Shown here piece after piece: positions 1 to 7,391 of a stretch of 17,465 nt of DNA. The stretch is from Candidatus Aminicenantota bacterium (GTDB lineage: Bacteria; Acidobacteriota; Aminicenantia; Aminicenantales; Aminicenantaceae), in the NCBI GenBank assembly GCA_016926925.1, contig JAFGNQ010000174.1, forward strand, positions 1 to 17,465, read 5' to 3'. The position numbers were made by a program, and so were the translations under genes. Position 1 is the first letter of the stretch; every line of letters begins with the position of its first letter. The notes beneath the pieces are model-generated. The model did no database searches. It saw only the letters and a list, made by a program, of their open reading frames with translations, and was not told where the DNA came from.

Positions 1-105
1 ATCGCGCCCGTGTTTGTCGAGCCTGGTGAAGAGGAGCTTCTTGCTCTGGCACAGGGAGCGCTCCGGGTTTTGCTCGGCGAAGAGACTGCCAAAGAATATA
101 TTTGA
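1..105 (+). CDS. buk: Butyrate kinase, C-terminal end (5' part outside the window)
   Basis: An open frame enters from the left edge and ends at TGA 103-105; 34 residues are visible. They include [20 protein letters not shown], then VLLGEE and a final AKEYI. This matches the C-terminus of butyrate kinases of the acetokinase family (a PGE(D/E)E..ALA.G.LRVL.GEE.AKEY pattern, recalled from family knowledge). The enzyme interconverts butyryl phosphate plus ADP with butyrate plus ATP in the cytoplasm, giving ATP by substrate-level phosphorylation. Branched-chain acyl kinases share this tail, so the exact substrate is open. The catalytic core is outside the window. A 163-bp spacer separates it from the next gene. 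Confidence 0.8.
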   Translation: MAPVFVEPGEEELLALAQGALRVLLGEETAKEYI

Positions 106-142
106 AAATTAAGGAAAGAACTCTATCTCAGTCCTCTTGTGC

Positions 143-156
143 CGTTCGACAGGCTC
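143..156. repeat. Short REP-like motif in the spacer after buk
   Basis: The spacer 106-268 contains CGTTCGACAGGCTCA starting at 142/143. It resembles a widely scattered intergenic repeat core (TTCGACAGGCTCAG or TTCGACAAGCTCAG) seen in many bacterial genomes. Only one short copy is present, without its inverted partner, so it may be a remnant or chance. The rest of the spacer is AT-rich. It has a TTGACA at 185-190 and a TATGAT at 224-229, but these are too far apart to be one promoter. Confidence 0.25.
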
Positions 157-268
157 AATATGCAGACAGCACGTTCGTACAATTTTGACATAATCCATAC
201 AATATTTTTTGCCCGAAATGCGTTATGATAGTAATGTTAGTTGAATCATAAAAAATCGTGTTCAAGAA

Positions 269-1300
269 ATGAAAGAAAAAAATCTTGCGGTTCTTACAGA
301 CAGAGCCTTCAAAGAAGGAAGACGTCTGGTCGCGCCACTCATGGGTTTCCCGGGCGTAGGCCTGATTCAGAGCAACATCAAACTGGCTCAGCAAAATTTC
401 GGGGAACATTTTCGGGTTATAAAAAAACTTGTAGATATTTTTGCGCCCGATATCGCCTTTCCGCTGATGGATTTATCCGTGGAAGCCAATGCCATCGGAA
501 GGTACACCATTTTTCCTACACAGGATTCGGCAACGGTTCCTAAGGACCGATTTTTATTCGAAGAGATTGAACACTTCAAAGATATCAATATCTCTTTTGA
601 CAGTCGAGTCATCGGTTATGTCGAAACCGTGAAGCTTATGAGCATCGGACTTCCCGAGCACGTCATTAAAGGGGCTTATGTTACTGGCCCTTACACTGTA
701 GCGGCCTTGATCATGGGAGCACAAGAAGCGGCTATGGCGACCATAACAAGGCCCGAAGATCTCCATAAATTGTGTGGTGTCATGACGGATAAGATTCAAG
801 AATACGTAAGGCTTCTCATTTCGGCGGGTGCGGAAATTATCTGCATTCTCGAGCCGAGTGCGGTCATGCTCGGGCCCCAACAGTTCCATCAATTCTCCAC
901 CTACTATGTCAGGCATATCAACCAAAGCTGCAGGTACAGCGGAGTGAGCACTGTCTATCATACGTGCGGGAATACGATGCACCACATCGGAAATATGGTC
1001 AACGGCGGAGTCGGGGGTATCAGCCTCGATTCCAAAGATGTCGGTGTAGACATGCTCCGGGTAGCCGAGCAAGTTCCCGAAAATGTCGTTGTTATGGGGA
1101 ATATCAATCCGACAAAAACAATGGCTTTGGGACGCCCCGCTGATGTAAGGAAAGAAGTATCCGAGCTTCTGGAACTCATGCGGCCTTATCCGAACTTTAT
1201 CCTCAGTACAGGCTGCGACCTTCCACAGGAAACACCGACAGAGAATATAAAAGCTTTTATGGACACAGCGCGTAACTACAAACTGAGTTCTTCGAATTGA
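269..1300 (+). CDS. Uroporphyrinogen decarboxylase (URO-D) fold protein, probable zinc/corrinoid-dependent methyltransferase
   Basis: The protein has 343 residues and the (beta/alpha)8 URO-D fold. It is probably not HemE: the N-terminal heme-pathway signature (a RQAGR-type motif) is absent, and residues 19-31 read RLVAPLMGFPGVG. Instead it has H231-x-C233 in the motif YHTCGN and C316 in STGCDLP. This H-x-C...C spacing matches the zinc site of MtaA/MtbA-type methylcobamide:CoM methyltransferases, which activate a thiol to accept a methyl group; E195 (ILEPSA) could be a further ligand. The likely role is transfer of a methyl group between a corrinoid protein and a thiol, but no corrinoid protein or activase is adjacent, so substrate and partner are unknown. 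The SD site is weak (AAGAA). The NamZ-like gene follows after 86 bp on the same strand. Confidence 0.8.
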   Translation: MKEKNLAVLTDRAFKEGRRLVAPLMGFPGVGLIQSNIKLAQQNFGEHFRVIKKLVDIFAPDIAFPLMDLSVEANAIGRYTIFPTQDSATVPKDRFLFEEIEHFKDINISFDSRVIGYVETVKLMSIGLPEHVIKGAYVTGPYTVAALIMGAQEAAMATITRPEDLHKLCGVMTDKIQEYVRLLISAGAEIICILEPSAVMLGPQQFHQFSTYYVRHINQSCRYSGVSTVYHTCGNTMHHIGNMVNGGVGGISLDSKDVGVDMLRVAEQVPENVVVMGNINPTKTMALGRPADVRKEVSELLELMRPYPNFILSTGCDLPQETPTENIKAFMDTARNYKLSSSN

Positions 1301-1386
1301 CGGGTGCATTCGCCTGACTCTTTGAATTTTGCGATGAATCAGATGATCCGCCCCGCTGTAGATTTGAGAGTTGCCAGGAGGAAAGT

Positions 1387-2610
1387 ATGAGGACACCGGT
1401 AAGGCTTGGCCTTGAAGTTTTCCTGGAAAAACATCTGGATCTGGTGCGGTCCAAAAAAGTAGGCTTGATCACCAATCCTACGGGAACGGACAGAGACCTC
1501 ATCAGTTCGATGGATATCTTCGCCCAAAACCCCGATATCGATCTCAGGGCTCTTTTCAGTCCTGAGCACGGCATTCGCGGCGATAAGCAGGCGGGGGAAT
1601 ATGTCCCGTTTCATAGGGATGAAAAGTATGGAATCCCCGTTTTCAGCCTCTATGGTCTAACCCATCAACTTTCCGGGGAGGAGAACATGGACGGCGATGA
1701 GCGGATGCGTACCTTTGATACTGTGATGTTGGGAAAGACGCCGGATCGTGAGATGCTCCAAAAAGTCGATGTCATGGTATTCGATATCCAAGATATCGGG
1801 ACGCGTGTTTACACGTATCTTGCGACGATGGTCAACTGCATGGAAATTTGCGCCGAGAATGACCTGGGATTCATCGTCCTCGATAGGCCGAATCCCATCA
1901 ATGGGATTGATATGGAAGGCCCCATTTTGGACTACCCGGAATTCAGCACTTTTGTCGGTCTGTATCCGATCCCGGTCCGCCATGCCATGACCGTGGGAGA
2001 GCTTGCGCTTTTATTCAATTCGAATTTCCTTAAAAAGAAAGTTGAGCTGACAGTCATTCCCATGGAAGGTTGGCAGCGAGACCTGTGGTTTGACGATACG
2101 ACACTTAGCTGGATCGCTCCATCGCCGAACATTCCGACGCTTACCACAGCCACGGTCTACCCGGGTCAAGTATTCCTGGAAGGAACGAACATTTCCGAAG
2201 GACGTGGCACTGCCAAACCTTTTGAACTCCTCGGAGCGCCATGGATTGACAATTCTGAACTGACTCAGCGGCTTGTGAAGCTAAGCTTACCCGGTGTTCG
2301 TTTTCGAGAAACGTTTTTTACTCCGACGTTTTCTAAGTACCGCGGTATTCTTTGCAGCGGTACGCAGGTGCATGTTGCAGATCGGAAGAAATACAACCCC
2401 TTCCTGACCGTTCTCCAGATCATCAAAGCTATAAGGGATTTGCATTGGGATAAGTTCGTTTTTTATGAAAATTATTTCGATAAGATTGTGGGCAATTCCA
2501 GAATCCGGGAAGGACTGGAGAGCGGCCTCTGCGTTCGTGAATTGCTGAAGGAATTCGATTCAGAGTTGAGCGAGTTCGCGGAAAGACGCAAACCTTTCTT
2601 GCTCTACTAG
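1387..2610 (+). CDS. namZ: DUF1343 / NamZ-like exo-beta-N-acetylmuramidase
   Basis: The 407-residue protein carries the hallmark motifs of the DUF1343 family (GH171). They are SPEHGIRG (58-65), FDIQDIGTRVYTY (122-134), DRPNPING (156-163), RHAMTVGELA (198-207), SPNIP (about 236-240) and LEGTNISEGRGT (about 254-265). The characterised member, NamZ (YbbC) of Bacillus subtilis, releases MurNAc from the non-reducing end of peptidoglycan fragments. I see no signal peptide (start MRTPVRLGLE), so it may act in the cytoplasm on recycled muropeptides or be exported another way. The stretch at about 91-116, after FSLYG, appears roughly 25 residues longer than the usual family spacing. AGGAGG at 1376-1381 sets the start. 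No nagZ, amidase or muropeptide transporter lies nearby, so the recycling role is family-based inference. Confidence 0.85.
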   Translation: MRTPVRLGLEVFLEKHLDLVRSKKVGLITNPTGTDRDLISSMDIFAQNPDIDLRALFSPEHGIRGDKQAGEYVPFHRDEKYGIPVFSLYGLTHQLSGEENMDGDERMRTFDTVMLGKTPDREMLQKVDVMVFDIQDIGTRVYTYLATMVNCMEICAENDLGFIVLDRPNPINGIDMEGPILDYPEFSTFVGLYPIPVRHAMTVGELALLFNSNFLKKKVELTVIPMEGWQRDLWFDDTTLSWIAPSPNIPTLTTATVYPGQVFLEGTNISEGRGTAKPFELLGAPWIDNSELTQRLVKLSLPGVRFRETFFTPTFSKYRGILCSGTQVHVADRKKYNPFLTVLQIIKAIRDLHWDKFVFYENYFDKIVGNSRIREGLESGLCVRELLKEFDSELSEFAERRKPFLLY

Positions 2611-2704
2611 GAGGCAATTCCTGGCGGTTCCCGATTGACTCTTGATTAAGTTTTGAGTTTCACTTTGTGCCTTTTAAAATCAACCTTTTTTTGAATAATT
2701 CAGG

Positions 2705-3448
2705 TTAGTTCATCTTCCGAATCCTGACTTCTATATCTGGTTCCTCCTTAAGAAATTCGATGAGCTTGGCAGTCTCTGTGTCTCCGAAGTGATACGGATA
2801 GAGGACTTTGGGTTTGAATGCCATCGCGGCATCCGCCACCATCTCGGGTGTCATGGTATAAGGAAGGTTCATCGGCAAAAAGGCGACATCAATCTCCTTT
2901 AAAGCCTTCATTTCCGGCGTATTCTCCGTATCTCCGGCAACATACACTTTTTTGTCGCCGAATGTGATGATGTAACCATTGCCTTCTCCTTTAGGATGAT
3001 ACGGATTGCCGGGGCTCCTCATATGTTTGAGGTTGTAGGCAGGTACGGCTGAGATCAATAATCCTTTTACAGTCCGGACATCACCGTTTGCCATGACCAT
3101 GCCGCTTGTACTGCCGCCCATCTCAGCGCACTTTGCTGTCCAGACAATTTCCGTGTCTCCTTTGAGCACGTTTTTTATGGCGCTTTCATCGAGGTGATCT
3201 CCATGATGATGCGTCACAAGGATCACATCAGCTTTGGGCATTTGTTTGTAATCGGCATATCGGGAGACCGGATCAATATGAATGCACATTCCAGCGAATT
3301 CGAACATAAGCGTCCCGTGTCCTATAAAGGTGATCTTCAAATTTCCCCCGGAAGTAAGGATGATGTCCTCCTCAAAGCTCTTTTGATTTTCCGAAGCCGG
3401 CAAAATCAGGGCAAGAAAAAACAACATCAATACGGATGATCTGTACAT
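2705..3448 (-). CDS. Exported UlaG-like metallo-beta-lactamase-fold hydrolase
   Basis: The 247-residue protein starts at 3448 (MYRSSVLMLF), where GGGAG lies 7 nt upstream; an open frame extends to 3520 but lacks a comparable SD. Residues 1-19 form a hydrophobic signal sequence, so the mature protein is probably periplasmic. The metal-binding set is complete: H80-x-H82-x-D84-H85 in VTHHHGDHLD, D173 in VAGDTENT and H220 in YPYHFGD. The motifs VPAYN and HPKGEGNGY are typical of the UlaG-like (L-ascorbate-6-phosphate lactonase) branch. It is therefore a two-metal hydrolase of unknown substrate; esters, lactones or phosphodiesters are possible. It is divergent from phoB, so a role in scavenging phosphate from organic esters is conceivable, but I see no Pho box in its promoter. 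Confidence 0.85.
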   Translation of the reverse strand: MYRSSVLMLFFLALILPASENQKSFEEDIILTSGGNLKITFIGHGTLMFEFAGMCIHIDPVSRYADYKQMPKADVILVTHHHGDHLDESAIKNVLKGDTEIVWTAKCAEMGGSTSGMVMANGDVRTVKGLLISAVPAYNLKHMRSPGNPYHPKGEGNGYIITFGDKKVYVAGDTENTPEMKALKEIDVAFLPMNLPYTMTPEMVADAAMAFKPKVLYPYHFGDTETAKLIEFLKEEPDIEVRIRKMN

Positions 3449-3513
3449 TTTGATTCTCCCATTCATTGCTAAGTAGTGACGACTATAACCAAAATAACGC
3501 GATTCGTTCGAGA

Positions 3514-3542
3514 TCGTCAAGAGTATGATTGATATTTATAAT
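3514..3542 (+). promoter_or_regulatory. Probable sigma70-type promoter of phoBR
   Basis: A consensus -10 (TATAAT, 3537-3542) lies 17 bp downstream of TCGTCA (3514-3519), which matches TTGACA at four of six positions. Transcription would begin near 3549, about 50 nt before the ATG at 3600. This places an alternative in-frame ATG at 3525 upstream of the transcript and supports the shorter PhoB start. No 11-bp Pho-box-like repeat is visible here, unlike upstream of the porin, so basal constitutive expression of phoBR is likely. Confidence 0.5.
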
Positions 3543-3599
3543 AGGCTGTGTTTAAATAAGCGTGATTTCGGCTCAAAGAAACCAATCAAAACCATATCA

Positions 3600-4286
3600 A
3601 TGACTTTAAAGAAACTGGTTGTTGTCATCGATGACGAACCCGATATCGTCGAGCTCGTCTCCATTCACCTCAAAAGAGCAGGATTCCAAGTCGAAGGTTT
3701 TTTTGACGGAGACACGTTTCTAGACTTTTTAGCGCGTCAGATCCCGGATCTGGTCATACTCGACCTCATGCTTCCGGATGCCGATGGGTTCGAGATCTGC
3801 AAATATATGAAAAAAAAGGATGAATATGCTCCCATCCCTATCATCATGCTTACCGCAAAGGGCGAGGAAACCGATAGAGTCCTCGGATTGGAACTGGGGG
3901 CCGATGACTATGTTACCAAACCTTTCTCCGTAAAGGAACTCGTCGCTCGAGTGAAAGCCGTGATGCGGAGACAAATGGAAGCAGATTCCTCTGGAATAAT
4001 TTCCGTAGGGAGGATTCTGACTATCGATTCGGCGAAGCACGAAGTTTTACTTGAGGGGAAAAGCATCAAACTGACATCAACGGAATTCCGGATTTTACAG
4101 CTTCTTGCCTCTAAAAAAGGATGGGTTTTTTCCAGGGATCTGATATTGGATCACCTCTGGGGTCAGGAGAAAGCCGTCGTGGATAGAACCGTGGATGTCC
4201 ATATCAAACACTTGCGTGGTAAACTGGGACCTGCTTCCCGCTTTATAAAAAACATTCGTGGTGTAGGATACAAAATAGAGGAATGA
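3600..4286 (+). CDS. phoB: Phosphate regulon response regulator, OmpR/PhoB family
   Basis: The 228-residue cytoplasmic regulator has an N-terminal receiver domain (about 5-120) and a C-terminal winged-helix DNA-binding domain (about 130-228). Receiver residues are D11/D12 (VIDDEPD), phospho-acceptor D55 (VILDLMLPDADG), the LTA threonine and the lysine of DDYVTKPF. The effector domain has LTSTEFRILQLL, the recognition-helix region VVDRTVDVHIKHLR and the C-terminal IRGVGYKIEE. The start at 3600 fits the family length and the promoter position; the SD is weak. It overlaps phoR by 4 bp (ATGA), so the two are translationally coupled. With pst and phoU downstream, PhoB is much more likely than another OmpR-family member. 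Confidence 0.92.
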   Translation: MTLKKLVVVIDDEPDIVELVSIHLKRAGFQVEGFFDGDTFLDFLARQIPDLVILDLMLPDADGFEICKYMKKKDEYAPIPIIMLTAKGEETDRVLGLELGADDYVTKPFSVKELVARVKAVMRRQMEADSSGIISVGRILTIDSAKHEVLLEGKSIKLTSTEFRILQLLASKKGWVFSRDLILDHLWGQEKAVVDRTVDVHIKHLRGKLGPASRFIKNIRGVGYKIEE

Positions 4287-6013
4287 AACGTTCCATATTT
4301 TCCAAGATTTTCGGGGGTTATCTCGTCATAAGTCTTGTCGTAACCGCTCTCATTCTTTTGTTCTCTTTGAGTGCCGTACGAAGCTTTCACTTAGACAGTC
4401 TTGCCCGTGGACTGGAGAGCTTGGGTAGTGCACTGAAATACCAGGTCGTGCCTCTGATCAGCGCCGGGGATTATCCAAAACTCGATTCCTTTCTAAAGGA
4501 GTTCGGCAATAAAATTGAAACACGGATTACGGTCATAGATAGAGAAGGTGCCGTTCTTGCAGACTCTGACGAGGATCCGAAAAACATGGACAACCACGGT
4601 TTCAGACAGGAAATCATGACGGCCTATTCGAAAGGGATTGGACGGTCTTTAAGATACAGCGGTACCGTTAAAGAATATATGCTTTATGTTGCCCTTCCCA
4701 TCGAAAATGAGGGGAGAGTCACTCATGTATTGAGAACCAGTCTTTATGTAAGGGACATTGATTATCTCCTTGCCAATTTGCGAAAAAACATCATGCTCTT
4801 CGGTGCAATAATCATTGCTATTTCCCTAGTTGGAGCGCTGCTTTTCTCTCGATCTATAGCAAGCCCCATTCAGGAATTGAACGCGGCTTCACGAAGAATC
4901 GCTTCAGGAGATTTCAACACGAAAGTATTCCTGAAAAAAAAGAATGAATTCAAAGATCTGGCCGATAGTTTCAATTTCATGACGGACCATATCAAAGCCC
5001 TGTTCGATGAACTCAGCAGGAAAAAGGAGCAGGTCAACAGCATCCTTCTTTCGATCCAGGAGGGACTGATCGCTCTGGATAAAGACGGCCGGATCTTCAT
5101 GACGAACGAAAGTTTCAAAAAAATAACGAGTACGCAGGTGAGTGAAGGCAAGCTTTATTGGGAGGTGATTCGTGATCCGGCTTTGAGTGAGCTTTTCAAA
5201 AGAGTGAAAACTCATAAGAGAAATTATTCGGAGGAAATCGAACTGAATGATAGGATTTTCCTCGTGAACACAGCTTTTCTACATTATACTGGGGAAATTG
5301 TGGCCACTTTCCACGACATCACCGAAATACGCAACATAGAGAGGATAAAGAAGGAATTGGTGCTCAATGTATCGCATGAATTGAGAACCCCACTCACGGC
5401 GATCAAAGGTTTTGTTGAAACTCTGGAAGAAGCTACTGCCTCGAAAAAATATAAAAATTATCTTGAAATCATAAAAAAAAATACAGACAGATTGATTCGA
5501 ATTGTCAATGACCTCCTAGTGCAATCCGAACTCGAAGAAAAATACCTTCAACTTGAGGTCGAGGAAATCGATCTCAAAACCATGCTCGAGAACATATCCA
5601 AGATTTTCGAGCACAAACTGGGAGAAAAAGGATTGTCATTTACCTTGAATGCGACAGAAAATTTCCCGGATACGATCAAAGGGGATTCTTTCAAGCTGGA
5701 ACAACTCTTTGTCAACATCTTAGACAATGCCGTCAAATATACGGAAGCAGGAAGAATTTCCGTCAATCTCGAAAAAAGAGATAAGGACATTTGCATTACG
5801 ATAGAAGACACAGGAATCGGTATTCCCAAAAAGGACCTGTTCAGAGTTTTCGAAAGATTCTATGTGGTCGACAGATCACGATCCCGAAGGCTGGGAGGAA
5901 CCGGATTGGGCCTTTCGATTGTCAAGCATATCGTCCTCCTTCATGGAGGTGAGGTGAGCGTCGAAAGCACCCAAGGAATCGGGACAAAAGTGGTTGTAAA
6001 ACTGCCTGCCTGA
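4283..6013 (+). CDS. phoR: Membrane sensor histidine kinase PhoR/PnpS-like
   Basis: The 576-residue kinase has TM1 (about 11-32), a periplasmic sensor of about 130 residues, TM2 (about 169-189), HAMP (about 190-242), a PAS region (about 245-345), HisKA with the phosphorylated H365 (NVSHELRTPL) and a HATPase domain. ATPase motifs are the N box (NILDNAVKYT, about 478-487), G1 (DTGIGIP), F box (RVFERFYVVD) and G2 (GGTGLGLS). The external domain contains TVIDREGAVLADS, typical of Cache-like sensors. This architecture resembles Gram-positive PhoR/PnpS more than the E. coli PhoR, which lacks a large periplasmic domain. It would phosphorylate PhoB under phosphate limitation, with PstSCAB and PhoU as inhibitory partners. 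It is the last gene of the phoBR pair; a 320-bp spacer follows. Confidence 0.9.
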   Translation: MKRSIFSKIFGGYLVISLVVTALILLFSLSAVRSFHLDSLARGLESLGSALKYQVVPLISAGDYPKLDSFLKEFGNKIETRITVIDREGAVLADSDEDPKNMDNHGFRQEIMTAYSKGIGRSLRYSGTVKEYMLYVALPIENEGRVTHVLRTSLYVRDIDYLLANLRKNIMLFGAIIIAISLVGALLFSRSIASPIQELNAASRRIASGDFNTKVFLKKKNEFKDLADSFNFMTDHIKALFDELSRKKEQVNSILLSIQEGLIALDKDGRIFMTNESFKKITSTQVSEGKLYWEVIRDPALSELFKRVKTHKRNYSEEIELNDRIFLVNTAFLHYTGEIVATFHDITEIRNIERIKKELVLNVSHELRTPLTAIKGFVETLEEATASKKYKNYLEIIKKNTDRLIRIVNDLLVQSELEEKYLQLEVEEIDLKTMLENISKIFEHKLGEKGLSFTLNATENFPDTIKGDSFKLEQLFVNILDNAVKYTEAGRISVNLEKRDKDICITIEDTGIGIPKKDLFRVFERFYVVDRSRSRRLGGTGLGLSIVKHIVLLHGGEVSVESTQGIGTKVVVKLPA

Positions 6014-6185
6014 TCATCCCCCTCGAGAAAAGCACTCCTGTCAGTAACGAGCCTTTTTATCTGGACCGAAATGGGTTAATGACGCTGCGTGTAGGTGCTT
6101 CGGCAACAGTAATTATTTGCGTTCTGTCTTTGATCCCCTAAAAGCGTTTCCAATTTAATCTTCGATAAATCAGGAGTCAAAATTA

Positions 6186-6239
6186 TTAACTGAAAATTAA
6201 CATAAATTTAATTCCTTATTTACAGAGAAAAAAGACAAT
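6186..6239 (+). promoter_or_regulatory. Pho-box-like array (four 11-bp repeats) and -10 of the porin-pst operon
   Basis: Four hexamers recur at an exact 11-bp period: TTAACT (6186), TTAACA (6197), TTAATT (6208) and TTTACA (6219), separated by AT-rich pentamers. This matches PhoB/PhoP recognition sites, which are tandem direct repeats with 11-bp spacing (TT(A/C/T)ACA in Bacillus PhoP boxes). A likely -10, GACAAT (6234-6239, four of six matches), lies 9 bp after the last repeat. That is where a Pho box replaces a -35. Transcription would start near 6246. A weak fifth half-site, AGTCAA, is in phase at 6175. The rest of the spacer, 6014-6185, shows nothing else I can support. Confidence 0.7.
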
Positions 6240-6267
6240 ACGCTGTGATTTTCATATAGGAGGTTAA

Positions 6268-6330
6268 ATGAGGATAAGACTCAGTAGTGAAAAAAATCGA
6301 TTCAATCAGAAAAATTTCAAAAGGAGATAA
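6268..6330 (+). CDS. Putative 20-residue basic leader peptide upstream of the porin
   Basis: A short ORF (MRIRLSSEKNRFNQKNFKRR) starts at ATG 6268 behind a perfect AGGAGG (6258-6263) with 4-nt spacing. It ends at TAA 6328-6330, 3 bp before the porin ATG. Its last codons contain the porin SD (AGGAG, 6322-6326), so translating ribosomes would cover and then release that site. The peptide is strongly basic with no hydrophobic segment. It could be a coupling leader, a real small protein, or a by-product of an SD-like sequence. The strong SD and tight junction favour translation; function is unknown. Confidence 0.45.
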   Translation: MRIRLSSEKNRFNQKNFKRR

Positions 6331-6333
6331 TGA

Positions 6334-7377
6334 ATGAAAAAATGGAGTTTATTTTTAATGGTTGCGGTTGCCGTTGGTCTAGTCCCGTTTTCTGCCAAAG
6401 CCGAATTCAAACCTGAATCAGGATCCATCGACGGCTACATGATCGCAGAATATTTTTACCTGGCCAATCACCACAATGAGGATCTTGATAGAAATAACGG
6501 CTTTTGGTTCCGCCGGATTTATTTCACCTACAACAACAAATTGTCGGATACGGTTAAAATGCGTCTCCGGCTGGAAATGAATTCTGAGAGCTTCGCATCC
6601 GCTGCCTTGAATCCGGCTGTGAAGGACGCTTATCTCGATTTCAAGCTTGGAGGAGGTGTCAGCCTCAGAGCGGGTATTCAGGGGCCGCCCAGTTTTGGCC
6701 ATATCGAGGACATCTGGGGCTACAGATCCCTGGAAAAAACCCCTCTGGATCTTTACAAATGGACATCTTCACGGGACTTCGGCATCAGCCTGGCGGGTGG
6801 AAAAGAGTTCATCTATCAAGTGATGTTCGGTCAGGGATCTTCCAATAAGGGCGAAGCGGACAGAGGCAAGAAGATTTATGGAATGGTCGGCTACAAGACA
6901 GGCGGTTTCCATCTGGAAATCAACGGCGCTTATGAAAAACTGAAAGAGGTCTGGACGGACTATTTCATCCACGGCCATGCCAGCTATTCAGGTGACTGGG
7001 GACGCGTTGCGGTCGAGTATGCTTTCAGGCAGGAAGAGGAAGATGTTGACACGGGAGACAAGCCGACATACAAATATAATGTGTTTTCTGCCTTTGTCGT
7101 TTTTTCAGCATCCAAGAAAGTCGACATCATCGCCCGTTACGACATGAACTCGGGTGACGGCTACAGGAAACGCTGGAAGGGGAGCGGAATCGATTACGTT
7201 CCTTTTGCCGACAAATTCGAACCCAGCTTCCTCATCGGGGCCGTCAGTTTCAACGTTACCAAGAACGTCTGGCTTATTCCCAACATAAAGTACACGACTT
7301 ACAAGGACCCGGATGATGGCAGGGAAAAGCCCGGCGACGACTTGTACACAAACTTGACATTATATTTTAAATTTTAA
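6334..7377 (+). CDS. Outer-membrane porin, phosphate-selective porin O/P-like
   Basis: The 347-residue precursor has a Sec signal peptide with a clear AKA cleavage site (residues 21-23, mature start EFKPES). The mature chain has alternating aromatic and polar residues typical of a beta-barrel, including GFWFRRIYFTYNNK and LRLEMN. It ends in LTLYFKF, whose terminal Phe fits the outer-membrane assembly signal. It sits directly behind the Pho-box-like array and 14 bp before pstS, so it most likely admits phosphate or anions across the outer membrane under phosphate starvation. Selectivity is inferred from context and general resemblance to OprO/OprP-type porins; I cannot identify an arginine ladder with certainty. 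The SD is AGGAG, 7 nt before the ATG. Confidence 0.8.
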   Translation: MKKWSLFLMVAVAVGLVPFSAKAEFKPESGSIDGYMIAEYFYLANHHNEDLDRNNGFWFRRIYFTYNNKLSDTVKMRLRLEMNSESFASAALNPAVKDAYLDFKLGGGVSLRAGIQGPPSFGHIEDIWGYRSLEKTPLDLYKWTSSRDFGISLAGGKEFIYQVMFGQGSSNKGEADRGKKIYGMVGYKTGGFHLEINGAYEKLKEVWTDYFIHGHASYSGDWGRVAVEYAFRQEEEDVDTGDKPTYKYNVFSAFVVFSASKKVDIIARYDMNSGDGYRKRWKGSGIDYVPFADKFEPSFLIGAVSFNVTKNVWLIPNIKYTTYKDPDDGREKPGDDLYTNLTLYFKF

Positions 7378-7391
7378 CAGGAGGTTTATCA

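Noticed and set aside
185..229. TTGACA (185-190) with TATGAT (224-229) as a promoter for the URO-D-fold gene
   Set aside because: The spacing is 33 bp, far from the 16-18 bp needed; TACAAT at 198 is too close.
554..1396. A 280-residue open frame on the minus strand
   Set aside because: It lies antisense to the well-supported URO-D-fold gene, has no recognisable motif and is rich in His, Arg and Pro as expected for a shadow frame.
2611..2704. Bidirectional terminator between the convergent NamZ-like and hydrolase genes
   Set aside because: There is a T-run at 2688-2694 and a short ACTC/GAGT inverted repeat near 2637-2660, but no stable stem next to the T-run.
3525..3599. In-frame upstream ATG adding 25 residues to PhoB
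   Set aside because: It overlaps the proposed promoter (-10 at 3537-3542), and the added residues do not fit the family N-terminus.
6096..6105. TGC-TTCG-GCA mini-hairpin after phoR as a terminator
   Set aside because: The stem is only three base pairs before a mismatch, and no T-run follows.
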